A stretch of DNA of 64,000 nucleotides from Limnoperna fortunei (GCA_944474755.1 OX104125.1:42795899-42859898); one strand, 5' to 3'; positions 34,601-46,554 are shown, counted from the first letter of the stretch. Translations and numbers: made by a program. The notes: generated from the sequence alone by a model not told the origin.

Positions 34601-35170
34601 TATAGGTTGCTGATGAATAGTACATGACTGTCTGGTAGGTGTCACCTGACCTTGACCTCAATTTCACGGTCCAGCGACTACGTTAAAGTTTTTGGGTCAC
34701 GGCAGTTTCTCTGTAACCAAGCATGGTAGGATGACAATATTTGGTATATAGGTTGCTGATGAATAGTACATGACTGTCTGGTAGGTGCCACCTGACCTTG
34801 ACCTCAATTTCACGGTCCAGCGACTACGTTAAAGTTTTTAGGTTACGGCTGTTCCTCTGTAACCAAACATGGTAGGATGACAATGTTTGGTATATAGGTT
34901 GCTGATGAATAGTACATGACTGTCTGGTAGGTGTCACCTGACCTTGACCTCAATTTCACGGTCCAGCGACTACGTTAAAGTTTTTATATTGGGGTGGTTC
35001 CTATATAACTATGCTTGGTAGGGTGACAATATTTGGTAGACATGTTGCTGCTGAAGAGTACATGTCTGTCTGGCAGGTGTCATCTGAACTTGACCTCAAT
35101 TTCACGGTCCAGCGACTACATTAAAGTTTTTGGGTTAGATCCGTTTCTCTGTAACCATGCATTCTATATT
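31679..35170 (+). mobile_element. GTCTCGCC-ended element with 146-bp internal repeats, about 2.6 copies
   Basis: Copies start at 31679, 32869 and 34320 with a hairpin (GTCTCGCCTGCGACGATAGT...GGCGAGAC). The first two end at GGCGAGAC (32624 and 34076), which inversely repeats the start. The third is cut at about 35170. Each contains a (CGG)n stretch of different length, then 5-8 tandem units of 146-147 bp (TGTCACCTGACCTTGACCTC, AATTTCACGGTCCAGCGACT, ACGTTAAAGTTTTTGGGTTA, ATGGTAGGATGACAATATTT). A 243-bp linker between copies (32625-32868, 34077-34319) is duplicated too, so the larger unit is 1451 bp. Terminal structure plus a central tandem array recalls bivalve 'pearl'-type and DINE-like elements. 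That assignment is inference. Confidence 0.7.
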
Positions 35171-35447
35171 TTATATCAGAAGCTAGTTCAAGACAGCAGT
35201 AAAACATGCAAGTTTTTAACTATATTAAACCATATTTCATAAAAACTGGAGAAAAACATAAATCACTTACTCTGTATAGTACTTGCAGATATAACTAAAG
35301 GTTTTTGTTCAAGATAAGAAACAGAAGTTCAGTTTTATTGCAAATTCTACCAATTTATACCAGAAGCTAGTTCAAGACGGCCGTAAAAAATGTATTAAAC
35401 TCGATTTCATAAAAACTGGAGAAAAACATAAATAACTTACTTTATAT
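35160..35447 (+). repeat. 186-bp tandem repeat, second block
   Basis: Resumes the array at TTTATATCAGAAGCTAG and runs to ACTTACTTTATAT (35447), where the LTR-like insertion begins. Confidence 0.88.
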
Positions 35448-37652
35448 TGTATCAAATGAAATTTCTACGATATTTTGTTTCGATACACAAATGCCACGAT
35501 GTAAACCTATTTTTATGGAAGCACCTTGTGATCGCTTTGTAAAGCTTTATTAGGAATTGACAATTGTTTTTCGATTTGTATTTATCATCTATAAACTTAA
35601 AACTTCCGAATTATTTATTCTTTCTGGTGTTCGCCACTTTATTTCGTAGTATTTTGTCACATTCCATAGCGGTATTATTGTAGCCATGCTTCATGTGTTT
35701 TTGTGTAACGTTGTGTATTACCTATGACCTAGAAGTTTCACACATAGCGGCAAGTACAAATATGTCGCGAGTATGAATACTTTACGGTAGTCTAGTTGTA
35801 AACGATATTTCTACATTATTTAATATTAAAGTTGTAAACAATTTGATTGAATTAGTTATATAAATGATTTTTACGTTCCGTACATATATATTGTTTGTAT
35901 TATATTGGTGTTAAATCATTTTTTATTGTTTCCATCGGGAAGTATTTTTCTGTAGGCTCAAGTAATTCTGTCAAGTAGATAAATTTCCCCGTCGTAACTA
36001 AGGCCAATCTGATTGAAACCCCGATGAGTTCCAGTGGTATAAAAAGGAAGAATTGTAAATTCCCGGGTTCCTTCTCACTCCTGATTTCGATAGTAGCAGC
36101 CAGACGTTTATATTGAGTTTTCGGTCAGTTTCACAAAGAAATTTACATTTTAATACTGAAAACGTTCATGTTTTCTACTTATTTGGCTATGTGATTAGCA
36201 GACGTTTTCTCTTTGGAATCACAGCTAAATTGGAAAAAGCATCAGTCATTTTAATCTGATTTGTTATTTCTTGTCAGATTATTTCAGTTGACTGTATTTT
36301 ACATTTAGAAGTTGGAACATTTTGGCTATTTTCTGACAAGTAAACCATGTTATTTCTGGTTTAGGTCAGTACTAAATTGTCCCTTTTTATTTTTATCTGA
36401 CACAAGTATGTTTTCTACTTTGTCAGATTGATTTTTGTTAAATTGTTGTCTCCTGTACTAGAACCTGTTCCAGTTGTAGACCAATGTATGCAAGAAATTA
36501 TTGGAATAAAGTTTATCCCTAGCCCAATCCCTTCTCCCAGCTTTACAGATAGGTTATTATTTAAGGAACCGGACTTAAGAATTCCTGACTATATATTAGT
36601 TATTGTCTTATTTAGTCAGAGTAAATTAATTTCACAAAGACATCATTCAAGTTCAATAAATAAATAAAGTCAAAACATAAACATAAATAATTTTATTAAA
36701 ACATATCAATCTATTGATTGATTCCTGATAGTTCCTGTGTTTATCCAGATCTAACAGACGTGCAATACTTATTTCATAAGAAAGGTACACACAAATTAGT
36801 AATTGTATTATATGTAGTAGATTAATTAGTAGTATCGTTAGTGATACAGTGGTCGAACACCGGGGAATTAAAGTAGAACTAATTATAATAAATACTAAAT
36901 TGGTTATTAGGGTATATTTGAAGATTGTAATAAAACTGAAGTTCATATTCTGTAATTGTGATAAATTGATATCTGAATTAATACACTTGTACTCACTAAA
37001 TGTCTTGTTTCATTTAGAGTTATCTCCCATGACTTGAAAAACCGTCTTGCTGTCTAGTTGGTAGTACCATCTACTGTCACGCGAGATTATCGTTCTGTTT
37101 GTCTAGTCCAACAGAAGGCGATTCGATTGCTTGACAGTACCTATTCGCTAGTGAGATAGTCTGATCGCGTCCTTTATTTCTCACTTCTTGAGTGTGCATG
37201 TGTGTAACTTTATCTACAGTGGAGTGTAAAGTTTCTCTACTTGTAGTTTTCCACTTGCACATGACAGAAGCAGTGCAACCTTTAGGCAGACTATTGCATT
37301 AGGGAGTAGTTTTGTATGTCCACTCGTCCTCCATCGTTCAAGTTGTTGCTAAGGTTACACATTCATAAGTTTAGCCATTGGCCTGTTAAGGACATCCTGA
37401 ATCTAATTACACTAACCCCTCCCCCTTTTCTAAAGATATTGTCCCATTCACCAAGTAACTGTGCATTAAAGTCTGTTCCCAAAGCCATTCACATATATTA
37501 AATAACCATTAGTAGTATTACTCATCTCTGAGAGATCTCTAGGATTTTCGATTATCCTAGTTTTATAGTTCCAGTGTACTTTAACACTGGTGGTGGCAGC
37601 ACTATCAATATTTAAAGTAAGACATTAAGAGAGAGAAGCTCGACCCGTTACA
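35448..37652 (+). mobile_element. Solo-LTR-like insertion, 2205 bp, ATAT target duplication
   Basis: Begins TGTATCA and ends CGTTACA, that is TG...CA ends with TGTA/TACA inverted termini. It is flanked by ATAT on each side (35444-35447 and 37653-37656). Removing it and one ATAT restores the repeat text CTTACTTTATATAGTACTAG exactly. Inside are a CCAAT box (36004), TATAAAAAGG (36038-36047), an initiator-like TCACTC (36074) and AATAAA signals (36505 and 36655-36668). This layout suits U3-R-U5 of one long terminal repeat. No retroviral-type coding region remains. The family is undetermined. Confidence 0.65.
36004..36080 (+). promoter_or_regulatory. CCAAT/TATA promoter of the LTR-like element
   Basis: CCAAT at 36004-36008, TATAAAAAG at 36038-36046 and an initiator-like CTCACTCC at 36073-36080, in the expected order and spacing for a polymerase II promoter. 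Confidence 0.55.
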
Positions 37653-37975
37653 ATATAGTACTAGCAGATATAACTTAAGATTTTAATTTAAGATAAGAAA
37701 CAGAAGTTCAGTTTTTATTGCAAATTCTACCAATTTATATCAGAAGCTAGTTCAAGACAGCAGTAAAAAATGCAAGTTTTTACCTATATTAAACCCTATT
37801 TCATAAAAACTGGAGAAAAACATAAATCACTTACTCTATATAGTACTAGCAGATATAACTAAAGGTTTTTATTTAAGATAAGAAACAGAAGTTCAGTTTT
37901 TATTGCAAATTCTACCAATTTATATCAGAAATTAGTTCAAGACGGCTGTAAAAAATTCAAGTTTTTACCTATAAT
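37653..37975 (+). repeat. 186-bp tandem repeat, third block
   Basis: Two units, broken after AAGTTTTTACCTATA (about 37974) by the insert that carries the 174-bp palindrome. Confidence 0.88.
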
Positions 37976-38544
37976 CAGTATTATTATATAGATAGAGATG
38001 AAATATCGAATTTTCCGAGTGACAGAAATCACGGTAAATCACATGTGAAAATTATCGTTTATTTTCACTCTCGGGTTTTTTCCCGCCAAAATGTGTCTTT
38101 TCGATGATCAAAACACAAAAGCTAAAATAATTGTTCACTAATAGACCGGAACCTGCTAGAACAATATCCTATAACATGTCATTTAGCGTGACAATATCCT
38201 TATTTGTTATTTCAGAACGAAATATTAGTTAGATGGCGTCCTGATCCAGATAAGGGCGGCCATGTTGCAGTTGGTTTTGTACTATACAGATATTCATCCG
38301 CCGTTCATAAAATTTAGGATTAAGCATTAAAATTTTACGAAAACAATTTTGATCTATATAATAAATAGGATAATCAATTGGGCATCGTGAATATCCAAAA
38401 TATGATCACTCGTGCCGCATAAAGCATCAGATTAAACTCGTGCGCGGAACAAGTTCCGCGCACTCGTTTAATCAGATGCGTTATGCGGCACTCGTGATCA
38501 TATATTGGATATTCACTCCGCCCAATTAATTATCCTATAAATAT
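37976..38544. mobile_element. About 570-bp insertion containing a 174-bp palindrome
   Basis: Interrupts the 186-bp repeat between ACCTATA and ATTTCAT. Its right third, 38365-38538, is a near-perfect palindrome centred between 38451 and 38452: GTGCGCGGAAC|AA|GTTCCGCGCAC at the centre, then ATCTGATTAAAC.., GCCGCATAA.., GTGATCATAT.., TGGATATTCAC.., AATTG..GATAATCCTAT arms. No frame of note. A foldback DNA element is likely. Confidence 0.7.
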
Positions 38545-38700
38545 TTCATACAAATTATAGAAAAACAAATCACTTACTCTATATAGTACTAGATGATGTT
38601 AATTCAAGATAAGTAACAGAAGTCGAGGTTTTATTGCAAATTCTACCAATTTATATCAGAAATTAGTTCAAGACAGCCATAAAAAGTGCAAGTTTTTATT
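38545..38700 (+). repeat. 186-bp tandem repeat, fourth block
   Basis: Resumes at ATTTCATACAAATTATAG and ends after AAAAAGTGCAAGTTTTTA. Confidence 0.8.
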
Positions 38701-40920
38701 GAAGACCAGCCTGAAAAAAAAATACATTGAATTTTACTGTTCACTTAAACTCAATAAAAGAGTGCAATGACCCAACTAAAGTGTAAATTTTTTATCAAAT
38801 GTTAAAAACGAATGAATTAGTTTTAGACGTTAAGAGTATATATATGAGATTGTCTTCGCATCTTTTTTCAACATGAAATGAAGCGTTTTAGAAAAAAGCC
38901 AAAATACCAAAACCAAATTTGTAGCTAAAATTGTTGGTTGAAAATGTACGTTACTTGCATACCTATGTTTTTCTGATGCAGATAAAATGAATTAATGGTT
39001 ACCAGAGTATCAATATGAGCTTCGTATATGCAAAAGGGAAGGTGTCGATTTATTAAGAAGCATATTATTAATTATTAGCATGTAAAATATAGCAATCTCG
39101 TTTCTTAGAATATATGTTAAACTTTAACCTTCTTTATTACCTGCTTTTAAAAAAAACCAAGACGTTTGCTCCAAATACTTCAATTATTAATTACAATTTT
39201 AATAGAGTAATATGTTTGATTAATATGAGTTTAATTGACAAATGAAAAAACACCAAAACAACAAATGAACATGTACTATATCTAGTTTAGACAAAAATCA
39301 TAAAACGGAAACTCAATGAAAATGTAACGTACATTTCTTCAAGTAGATAAATTTTCTTACGAGTTGAACTGCCAATGAATCATGTTTTTTCATCAATTAA
39401 TGCATCTCTTTTATGCATTTACACAAGACCTTATCTTTACAATTAACGCTATTTTAGGATTCTAGGTTTTTAATTCAATTGTAACATAGCCGTCGCACAT
39501 GTAGTCATGTAAGGATTAAATTTAGCTTCAAACAAGACTATTAGTCAATATTTTATGTATTTTTCTGGTATTTATTTGGAAGAATATATCAAAGGAAATT
39601 AAAAAAAATCTCTTATGAGCAAATAATGAATAGGTTATGAATAATACCGTCTTAGCGGCATGTGAAAATGTACGTTACTTTGTATTAAAATGTACGTTAC
39701 ACAAATATAGACGATCTCAAAAGCAATTTCAACTTAAAATAAGGTTCAGACTGTTTACAATCACACGCTTTTAAAACAATTTAAAGTTCAATTTCAAAAG
39801 TGAACATGAAACCAACGTTCGTAATCATCATTTTTTTATTTTTAATGCAATAAATCTTTAAGAAAAGATTGCTTTTATAGTAACCTGCATTTCAGTCTTA
39901 TTTCTACGACCTCTACCACGAACTACAAAATCATATCAAAAATTGTAATGGGGTAAAATGTTTATTATTTTAAATGTTTATAAGCGTAGGCTTGGTATAT
40001 AGTTGTACTAGATTAGTAATTTATATGCATTTCGACTTGGAATTGAGTTCAACTTTGTTGTTTTAAGCTTTATTTGCTGTATTTTTTACGGAAAATGAAA
40101 TCTAGCGACACTACATTAGTGTGAGCTCATAGGTAGAAAATTAATATTTGTTCAATAACATAGACTAGGGAAACCACTTAACAAATCTTAGCTATTATAA
40201 TTGTATGGACATACAGGATCTGTTCAAAACAATTTGAAACTCAATAGAAAACGCTCCAGCGACAGTAACGAACATTTCAAATTACACTCTTTCAGGGTCT
40301 GCAAAATTTGTTTTCAACTTGTGAGATTCTTCTTTTTTTTTAAATAAAAACAGTTAGAGATATGCAACTTTTTGCAATTGCATGTTTTTGTCTTGGGCCT
40401 ATAGTTTAGAAGAAGCGAAACAAACCTGTGCACCCTTTTATTGAGTTTGAGTGTGTTATGCAGGTTTCAAAATTTTGCATGTTTTTATTTTAAAAATGAA
40501 TTTTGGATATTACATTGGATTGCCTTTGTTTCATTTATGTATACTGTTTGAAACAGTTTCTATTATAAGATGTATGTAATCCTAACAATTATTACAAACT
40601 TTGAGCAAAACTATCGAAAGAAAACGTTTCTTATATTTAAAATAAACGGAAATAAATAGCTTACCACAAAAAATTCAATCCATAGAACAATCAACAGCAT
40701 TTTAAATATAAAATCGTTGATATATCAGCGTGATGGAGTACTCCTTGGCTTTGCTGATTAACGCAAGAAGAAGAATATAAAGCCGTCCACGAACTGTGTT
40801 AAATTGTTTATCGTCATCTCTTGTATAAAACTGATAATTTAATACATTAGCTCTGGAGTTATTACACCTTAAAAAGAATGAGTTAATCAATGACAATATT
40901 TCTATACAAATTATTAAAGG
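38701..40920. other. Unique interior of the composite element
   Basis: 2.2 kb of AT-rich DNA without a supported gene. The motif AAAATGTACGTTAC occurs at 38941, 39665 and 39687, with an inverted AAATGTACGTTAC at 39324-39336. Confidence 0.45.
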
Positions 40921-41047
40921 TTTTTTCGAGTGCCACAGCGAGACGGAAGTTACTAAACTTGCATTTTTTACACCGGAAGCGACATGTGATTTTGCACATG
41001 CGCGCTTGCATTTTTTAAGGAACTTGCAATATTTACGCTACAGGGTC

Positions 41048-42257
41048 ATGGAAAACTTCCAAAACGCCTCCCCCATTCATGTGTCGTTTTGCATAGCAAC
41101 TCATGATGCTTTTTCTATTTTAAGACAATGAGTTTACGAACTGAATGTTGAATTATTTAATCAATTTGTTCATTTAAATGAATAATGTATATAAATCGTT
41201 TTCAAATGATTTAAATATCGACACTTTTCTGTAAAATTTATCGATAGGAACGCCACCTATTTTAAAGGGGTTATCTCCCTTTTCCCGCGTGTTTTTTAAA
41301 TTGGAATTCTTCTGTGTCTGTGGCTTTTCCGCTGACAATAAAGACATACAAAGATTCGCTTCGGAATTATCCGACCTTTACTTTAAATGGGCAAATTATT
41401 GAAATGAAATGAAACACGTAATTTCTTAACGCACACAACACCATAGACACGTGGGGGTTGGTAACTAAGGTAACGTTTAGGTACAGGTCTGCGGACGTAG
41501 TTTGCAAACACACCTTATTCATATATTTTCGGACGTTATAAAATTGGGCATAACCATGTATTAAATTTTTAACCAGACCTATTCATATATTTTATTATTA
41601 TACATCCACGTTGACAAAACAGTCCATTCACTACCAAAATGTTTATTAAACAAAAGAAATAGATAAAAATTAAAGCAACATTTCAGGACATAAAATGTAT
41701 TTGTTTTCTTTTCTTCAATTGTTGATTTTCTGTCTTGACTTCACAATGACAGAGAATCGCACCTAACTATAACATCTGTGTGTCTTTCCAATCAACACAT
41801 TAACATCCATATATTATCACCGCATGACACATGTTTTATTTGTTTATTTATCGATATATAGGCATTTCGTTTAATCAATTGATGTTTATGGAGCACTTAA
41901 TTGGTAGATGAGAATTAGGTGCATTGAAATATTCACTCCCCTCCCCCCCAACCCCGTGACCATAGATTGAGCACAAGTTAATTATAACAAAGTTATTATA
42001 AACATCTCCCTTTTAAATCGTAACATACACTCTATCTGAAAACAACAACCATATGTCAATTTTGATTGGACAACGTGAAATAATTTCATGGCATCAATTC
42101 CACGATTGATGTTGTCAGAAGTTAATGCAAGCGCAGACGTTATTTCGGTAAATAAAAAATTCCCATTTTAGGCAGTTTATTTAGTTTTTATTGACGTAGC
42201 ATTAGATTGGAGATTACCGTAATGTATTTGAAAATTTTCCCGGCGTCACCATTAAAC
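41048..42257. other. Nothing recognised
   Basis: AT-rich with a C-rich tract near 41937-41956. No coding or repeat structure supported. Confidence 0.35.
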
Positions 42258-42329
42258 TCAAAAGCTTATCTTCAGATACCAGCTTTCAATTACGAGGGAT
42301 GTCGGCTGCCTCCTTAGATAGTAATTATC

Positions 42330-42518
42330 AGTTCGTAGAACAATGACTTTCTTGTTAAGCCAGCCCTCGACATCGTTGCTAGTTCTGATGAACCAGTTGT
42401 GTACTTGGTAGATATTGTTCTTGATCCAAGTTCTTGGCGTGTAGTCAACGAGCCTTCGTACGGCTGGGCTGTCACGGACGCTGAAAGTACTGGTAAGGTA
42501 TGCATGCTCTGAAAACAA
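42330..42518 (-). pseudogene. MULE-like transposase exon fragment
   Basis: On the minus strand, after a TTGTTTTCAG acceptor (about 42508), the peptide reads EHAYLTSTFSVRDSPAVRRL, VDYTPRTWIKNNIYQVHNWF, IRTSNDVEGWLNKK. The tW-x..-W-x-RTxNxxEGWH signature is typical of the C-terminal part of MULE transposases. Here the expected His after EGW is Leu. The rest of the enzyme is not present nearby. Assignment rests on this short motif only. Confidence 0.35.
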
Positions 42519-43790
42519 TTGTACGACAGGCTTAATTCCTCAAGACTTTAAATGTACCATCTAGATACCGTGTCTTTGACTGGAATGTTCATCTGTTAAT
42601 AGGTGTAAAACACTAGGTGGCGCATATTGTGCAAATCTAACATTATATTCTTCTGTTAACAGTAAATACAAACAAGCACTATCCTTAAAACAGATAACCG
42701 ACGCATGCAGTAAAAATATAAAGAATAAAAAGCGAATATAATATAAAAAGCCTTAAGCATTCACGGCCCTAACTATGTTTTGACCTGCACCCGTTGTTTA
42801 AAACGCCATGTTTTAGCTATGATAAACGCGTGTTGTGTTCCGTCGGAAATGTCTGTCAGAATGAACATAAATAAAATAGCTATCTGCTTCTTTTTTCAAG
42901 CTTTCGCGTTAAACAGACCATTTCCTGTAGTTTTTTTCCTCAAACAAGACATAAATTTAAAAAGTATTCTTTTGATAAGCTGTTTTATTTATTTGAATTT
43001 GATACCGGATACCGGACGTTACGTCATAATGCTTTATATAAAAATTACGTTAGTTAGAGTTAATACTCACGGAAAATTTTGAGGTATTCCAAATATTGCA
43101 ACAAACCAGTTAAAAATGTGACCTGACTGTATATTCGAAACTGAAGCCCGCCTAAAATATTGAGAATACTCAGTCAGGAGCTTATACTAAGTGTTGACGT
43201 ATTGTGGCGAGGGTTTTGTGAATGACAAATGAAAACTGCTAACAGCTTATGATCAAGAAGGGTACTTTTTGAAATCAACAATTATTTCATCGAGATATTC
43301 ATCGTTTTGAAATATGGCGGTTTTTAAATTTAGATCGGGCGATTTTCCATACTAAACTTTGACCTTTATTAGAACGGAAGTGTACTTTAGAAACAATTGA
43401 TTGGTGAGGAAGCCAAAGTATAGAGTGAAAACAAGATCTTAGCAGTGATGTCGTCTGCAGTTAAGGCGGGAAAAGTCTCGCGGTTTGTCCGAATACCATT
43501 TAAGTCACGAAAGCAGACGAACATTTGTAAACAACGCAAGGTCCCTTTAGAAACAAAAATGGCTGACTTATAATGTAAAATTACCGTAGCAAAAGTCAAG
43601 GACGATTTGTAACAAGTAAACAACAGCGGCATAGTATAAAACATGAACAGGTTATCGTATCTAATTTTTTTCTACTGGATTTTCGTAAGAAAATGAAAAA
43701 ATATGGAATAATAAAAAAATGCAAGCAAACAATGTTTTTTCAAAGGTGTTTGGCATTTAGTATAGACTAGCATGAGATTTTCCCGTCAGA
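42519..43790. other. Nothing recognised
   Basis: Short unconserved frames only (for example 42780-43082). No repeats identified. Confidence 0.35.
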
Positions 43791-43794
43791 CCCT

Positions 43795-44730
43795 CCCACA
43801 GGTGTTAGATTCTTTACGTCTCACCGGCAGAGAGCTTATTATGACGCGTCAGTGACGTCACGGTAACGTATACACAAATGGCTAACATACATACAGAATC
43901 TATACTACTAAAAAAAAGAAAATAGCAAAGAAAACCGACCGAACAACAAGAGCCAAAAGCCAATGGACAGTTACAAATCCGGATATAGACAAACACAACA
44001 CAAAAACCAAAAACATAAAACACAGAAAGAGAGTAACCCGAACCCAATAAAAACCATGGGTGCACTCAGGTGCTCCTGACGATTAAGCAGTGCCTGCCTC
44101 TAATTAGACACCCGTCGAGTTACTCATTGTCTTGTCTAGGGAAAAGTCAAATCCAGGAATAGGAAACACTACCTATGACTCGGCGAAAATGTCAGATGGT
44201 ATTTGAGACACTGATTTCCCATAACGATCAATTAAGTCGTGGTGCCGACCATAAAACGTCTGGAGAGATAACATCAACCTAGGTACAACAAACCCTTGTT
44301 TGAGTAGTTTAGCAGTCAACAGCAGTGATCGGTCTAGAAAATCGGAATAACGATCGCAGGATCTAGAATAACGTATAAGTTGTGAAATGTACACACCATA
44401 CGCTGGAGCTGCTGGAATGTTGCTGTCGATGACCGAACGGGAAGTTGACATTGGAAAGTTGAAGTGATCACGCTTGTCGTAGAGTCTAGTTTGTAGTTTT
44501 CCTGAGTCTATTTCTAGAAGTAGGTCTAAGTAAAAGGCTGACCTTAGTGTATTGGTGGTGTCTTTAATTTCAAGCTCGCTAGGGTAAATTGAATGTAAAT
44601 GGTCACCAAATTTAGCATTGTTGTGGGACAAAACATCATCAATATAGCGGAATGTGAAATTAAAGGTCTGGGCCAGAGTCTTTTCTTTCTTTTCCAGTAG
44701 GCCTTCTAGGAACTCAGCCTCATAAGAGTA
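43795..44730 (-). mobile_element. Retroelement fragment: reverse transcriptase C-terminal part plus 3' UTR
   Basis: The minus-strand frame from 44730 to the stop at 44173 encodes 185 residues beginning YSYEAEFLEGLLEKK. FRYIDDVLS (residues 27-35) is the YxDD catalytic box of a reverse transcriptase, followed by SAFYLDLLLEID, LYDKRDHFNFP, SNIPAAPAYGVYISQLIRYS and FYGRHHDLIDRYG. The same C-terminal block is widespread in animal retroelement proteins; the clade (Penelope-like versus other) is not resolved. The 5' part is cut at 44730 by the inverted-repeat element at 44731. The downstream 44062-44130 text (AATTAGACACCCGTCGAGTT) recurs at 53145-53200 and 58404-58445. Confidence 0.72.
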
Positions 44731-45345
44731 CTAAAATTATAGACCCCTTTTTTTAAGCGCGCATCACAAAACACAGAGAAATAGCGCAGTATTAACCCAT
44801 CTAAGGTTACATGCAGTTAATGTTGCATATGCAAAATATATAATTTTTATATCGATTATTGCTTTAAATAATTAGCAATTAACGATTAATTACGTCCGCA
44901 AATTTGTACCGGATACGGCAAGGAAAACCCGTGACGGGTACAAAACAAACGTACGCCTGCCTAACTGGCAACTATTAAATTAGAAGGCATTTATTACGAG
45001 GTAAATTTGTAATCAGTGAAAGCGTAGCTTTAGTTCCTTTTTAATGACATATTAGTCCTGATCACAGTGAAAACAAAATTCGTAGGACATGTCTGGTGAA
45101 AATCCCTTCGATTCCAATCGTTATCTTGAAGTGAGCCGGCTGAATTTAAACAAGAACGAACTGTTCGCTTGCTTCACGTGACGGAAGTCTATAGCTGTAG
45201 TTCGTACTTCAATATGTATAAGGTTACATGCAGTTGATGTTGCACATTAAAAATATTCAATATTGATATCGATAAAGTCGATTATTAAATTATTTCTCCG
45301 TGTTTTGTGATGCGAGCTTAAAAAAGGGGTTCTATAATTTTAGTA
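44729..45345. mobile_element. 613-bp TIR element with TA duplication
   Basis: The left end CTAAAATTATAGACCCCTTT (44731) and the right end, read inward from 45343 (CTAAAATTATAGAACCCCTT), match over about 50 bp including AAGCxCGCATCACAAAACAC. Both sides carry TA, as in Tc1/mariner insertions. A direct repeat AAGGTTACATGCAGTTxATG lies inside each terminus (44810 and 45219). No transposase, so it is a MITE. Confidence 0.72.
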
Positions 45346-46550
45346 GTATAGATGATAAACATTTTGGTAAATTTCTGAGAGACAACGACCCAAATTTATG
45401 CAAAGCAACCAATCCCTGTCATATTAAGCTACAGTTGTGTTCCTTATATTGCTATCATAAAAGTAACCACCAGAATCAATACCACGGGTTCAAAAAATCC
45501 GTCTTTCTAGTAATGTATAAAAATATAGAAATCTGTTGCTAACAGTGCCTAATTCACTCGTAGAAAGCTAGTTTTTGTCTTTAAATTCGTTTCTTCTATA
45601 AAATCGCAAAAGTGTGTTTTATCGCTTACTCTACAGCCGACAATAATTAAAAACAGCTGAGCTGACTACATCTGCAGTACCTGCGGACTTAATTGTATCG
45701 TTGAGATGACGAAAATATTTACAAAAAGCGACAGTAAACATCGTTTAACAGATGATTACAAGATATCCAGATCAAAGTCTTGAAGTCAATAATATTGGGA
45801 TATTTCTGTTTCCGAATCAAATATTTGCATTGAATTCGTATAAACACTTTGCAACGACCTTTGAAACTAATATTGATATTTCCCAGCGCAGTTTGTGCAT
45901 ATACAAAATGTATGTATATAATTTTTGCTTGAGAAGATTTAAGAGATCACGGATTTGTATTGACCTTTTGTGTAAACTATTGTCAGCCAACTGAAAAAAA
46001 TAAACTATTCTATTTATTAGTAGAAAGGCAATACAAACGCCCAAATTATTATCCAACTGGAACACACAGAACAATAAAAAAACAAACTAGTCACTAAATA
46101 ACAGAGGCTTACTCCTTTATACATGTACTTAGTATTATAAGCTAAATAAAATTCCCGTTTTTATTGTACTGTGTTTTCAGAACGAGATAATGAACAAGTA
46201 AATATTAAAAACGTACTTATGTATGTTTAGTATGAATAAGCAAAATATATTGTAATGTTTCTATTGCTTGTGCAATTGGTGGTCTTTAAAAAGATATCAA
46301 ATTGGTGGGGTGGATTGTTATACAATAACGAGCTAATCTTGTTTTCATTTTTAAGTATATGGAAAATATAAAAAAAGATTTCATTGTCAAACGTTTCAAT
46401 GATTTTAACACATCGCAAACACAGGTGCTGGTAGTTATACGTATATATACTAAAAAGATAAACGTACAGACTGACAAAAACAATTGCAAGAATGAAAAGA
46501 AAGTTTTACAAAACTGCATAAATGCGGGGAAGTACATGTATAAGGATACC
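45346..46550. other. Nothing recognised
   Basis: AT-rich, only chance frames (45300-45542, 45752-45994) without family motifs. Confidence 0.35.
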
Positions 46551-46554
46551 TAAT

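Larger units (their letters stand above)
30382..41047. mobile_element. 10.7-kb composite element with imperfect inverted ends
   Basis: The left end reads GACCCTGT...GTAGCGTAAAATCTGCAAGT, CCGTAAAAAATGCAAGTTCC, GCTTCCGG. The right end, read inward from 41047, gives GACCCTGTAGCGTAAATATT, GCAAGTTCCTTAAAAAATGC, then GCTTCCGG. Both ends carry several GTAAAAAATGCAAGT motifs, and each internal 186-bp repeat unit has one too. No transposase was seen. Insertions (31.68-35.17, 35.45-37.65 and 37.98-38.54 kb) lie inside. No clear target duplication was found, so the outer limits are provisional. Confidence 0.5.

Noticed and set aside
36428..37501. Small frames inside the LTR-like insertion
   Set aside because: No gag, protease, reverse transcriptase or integrase motif; the insertion looks like a lone terminal repeat.
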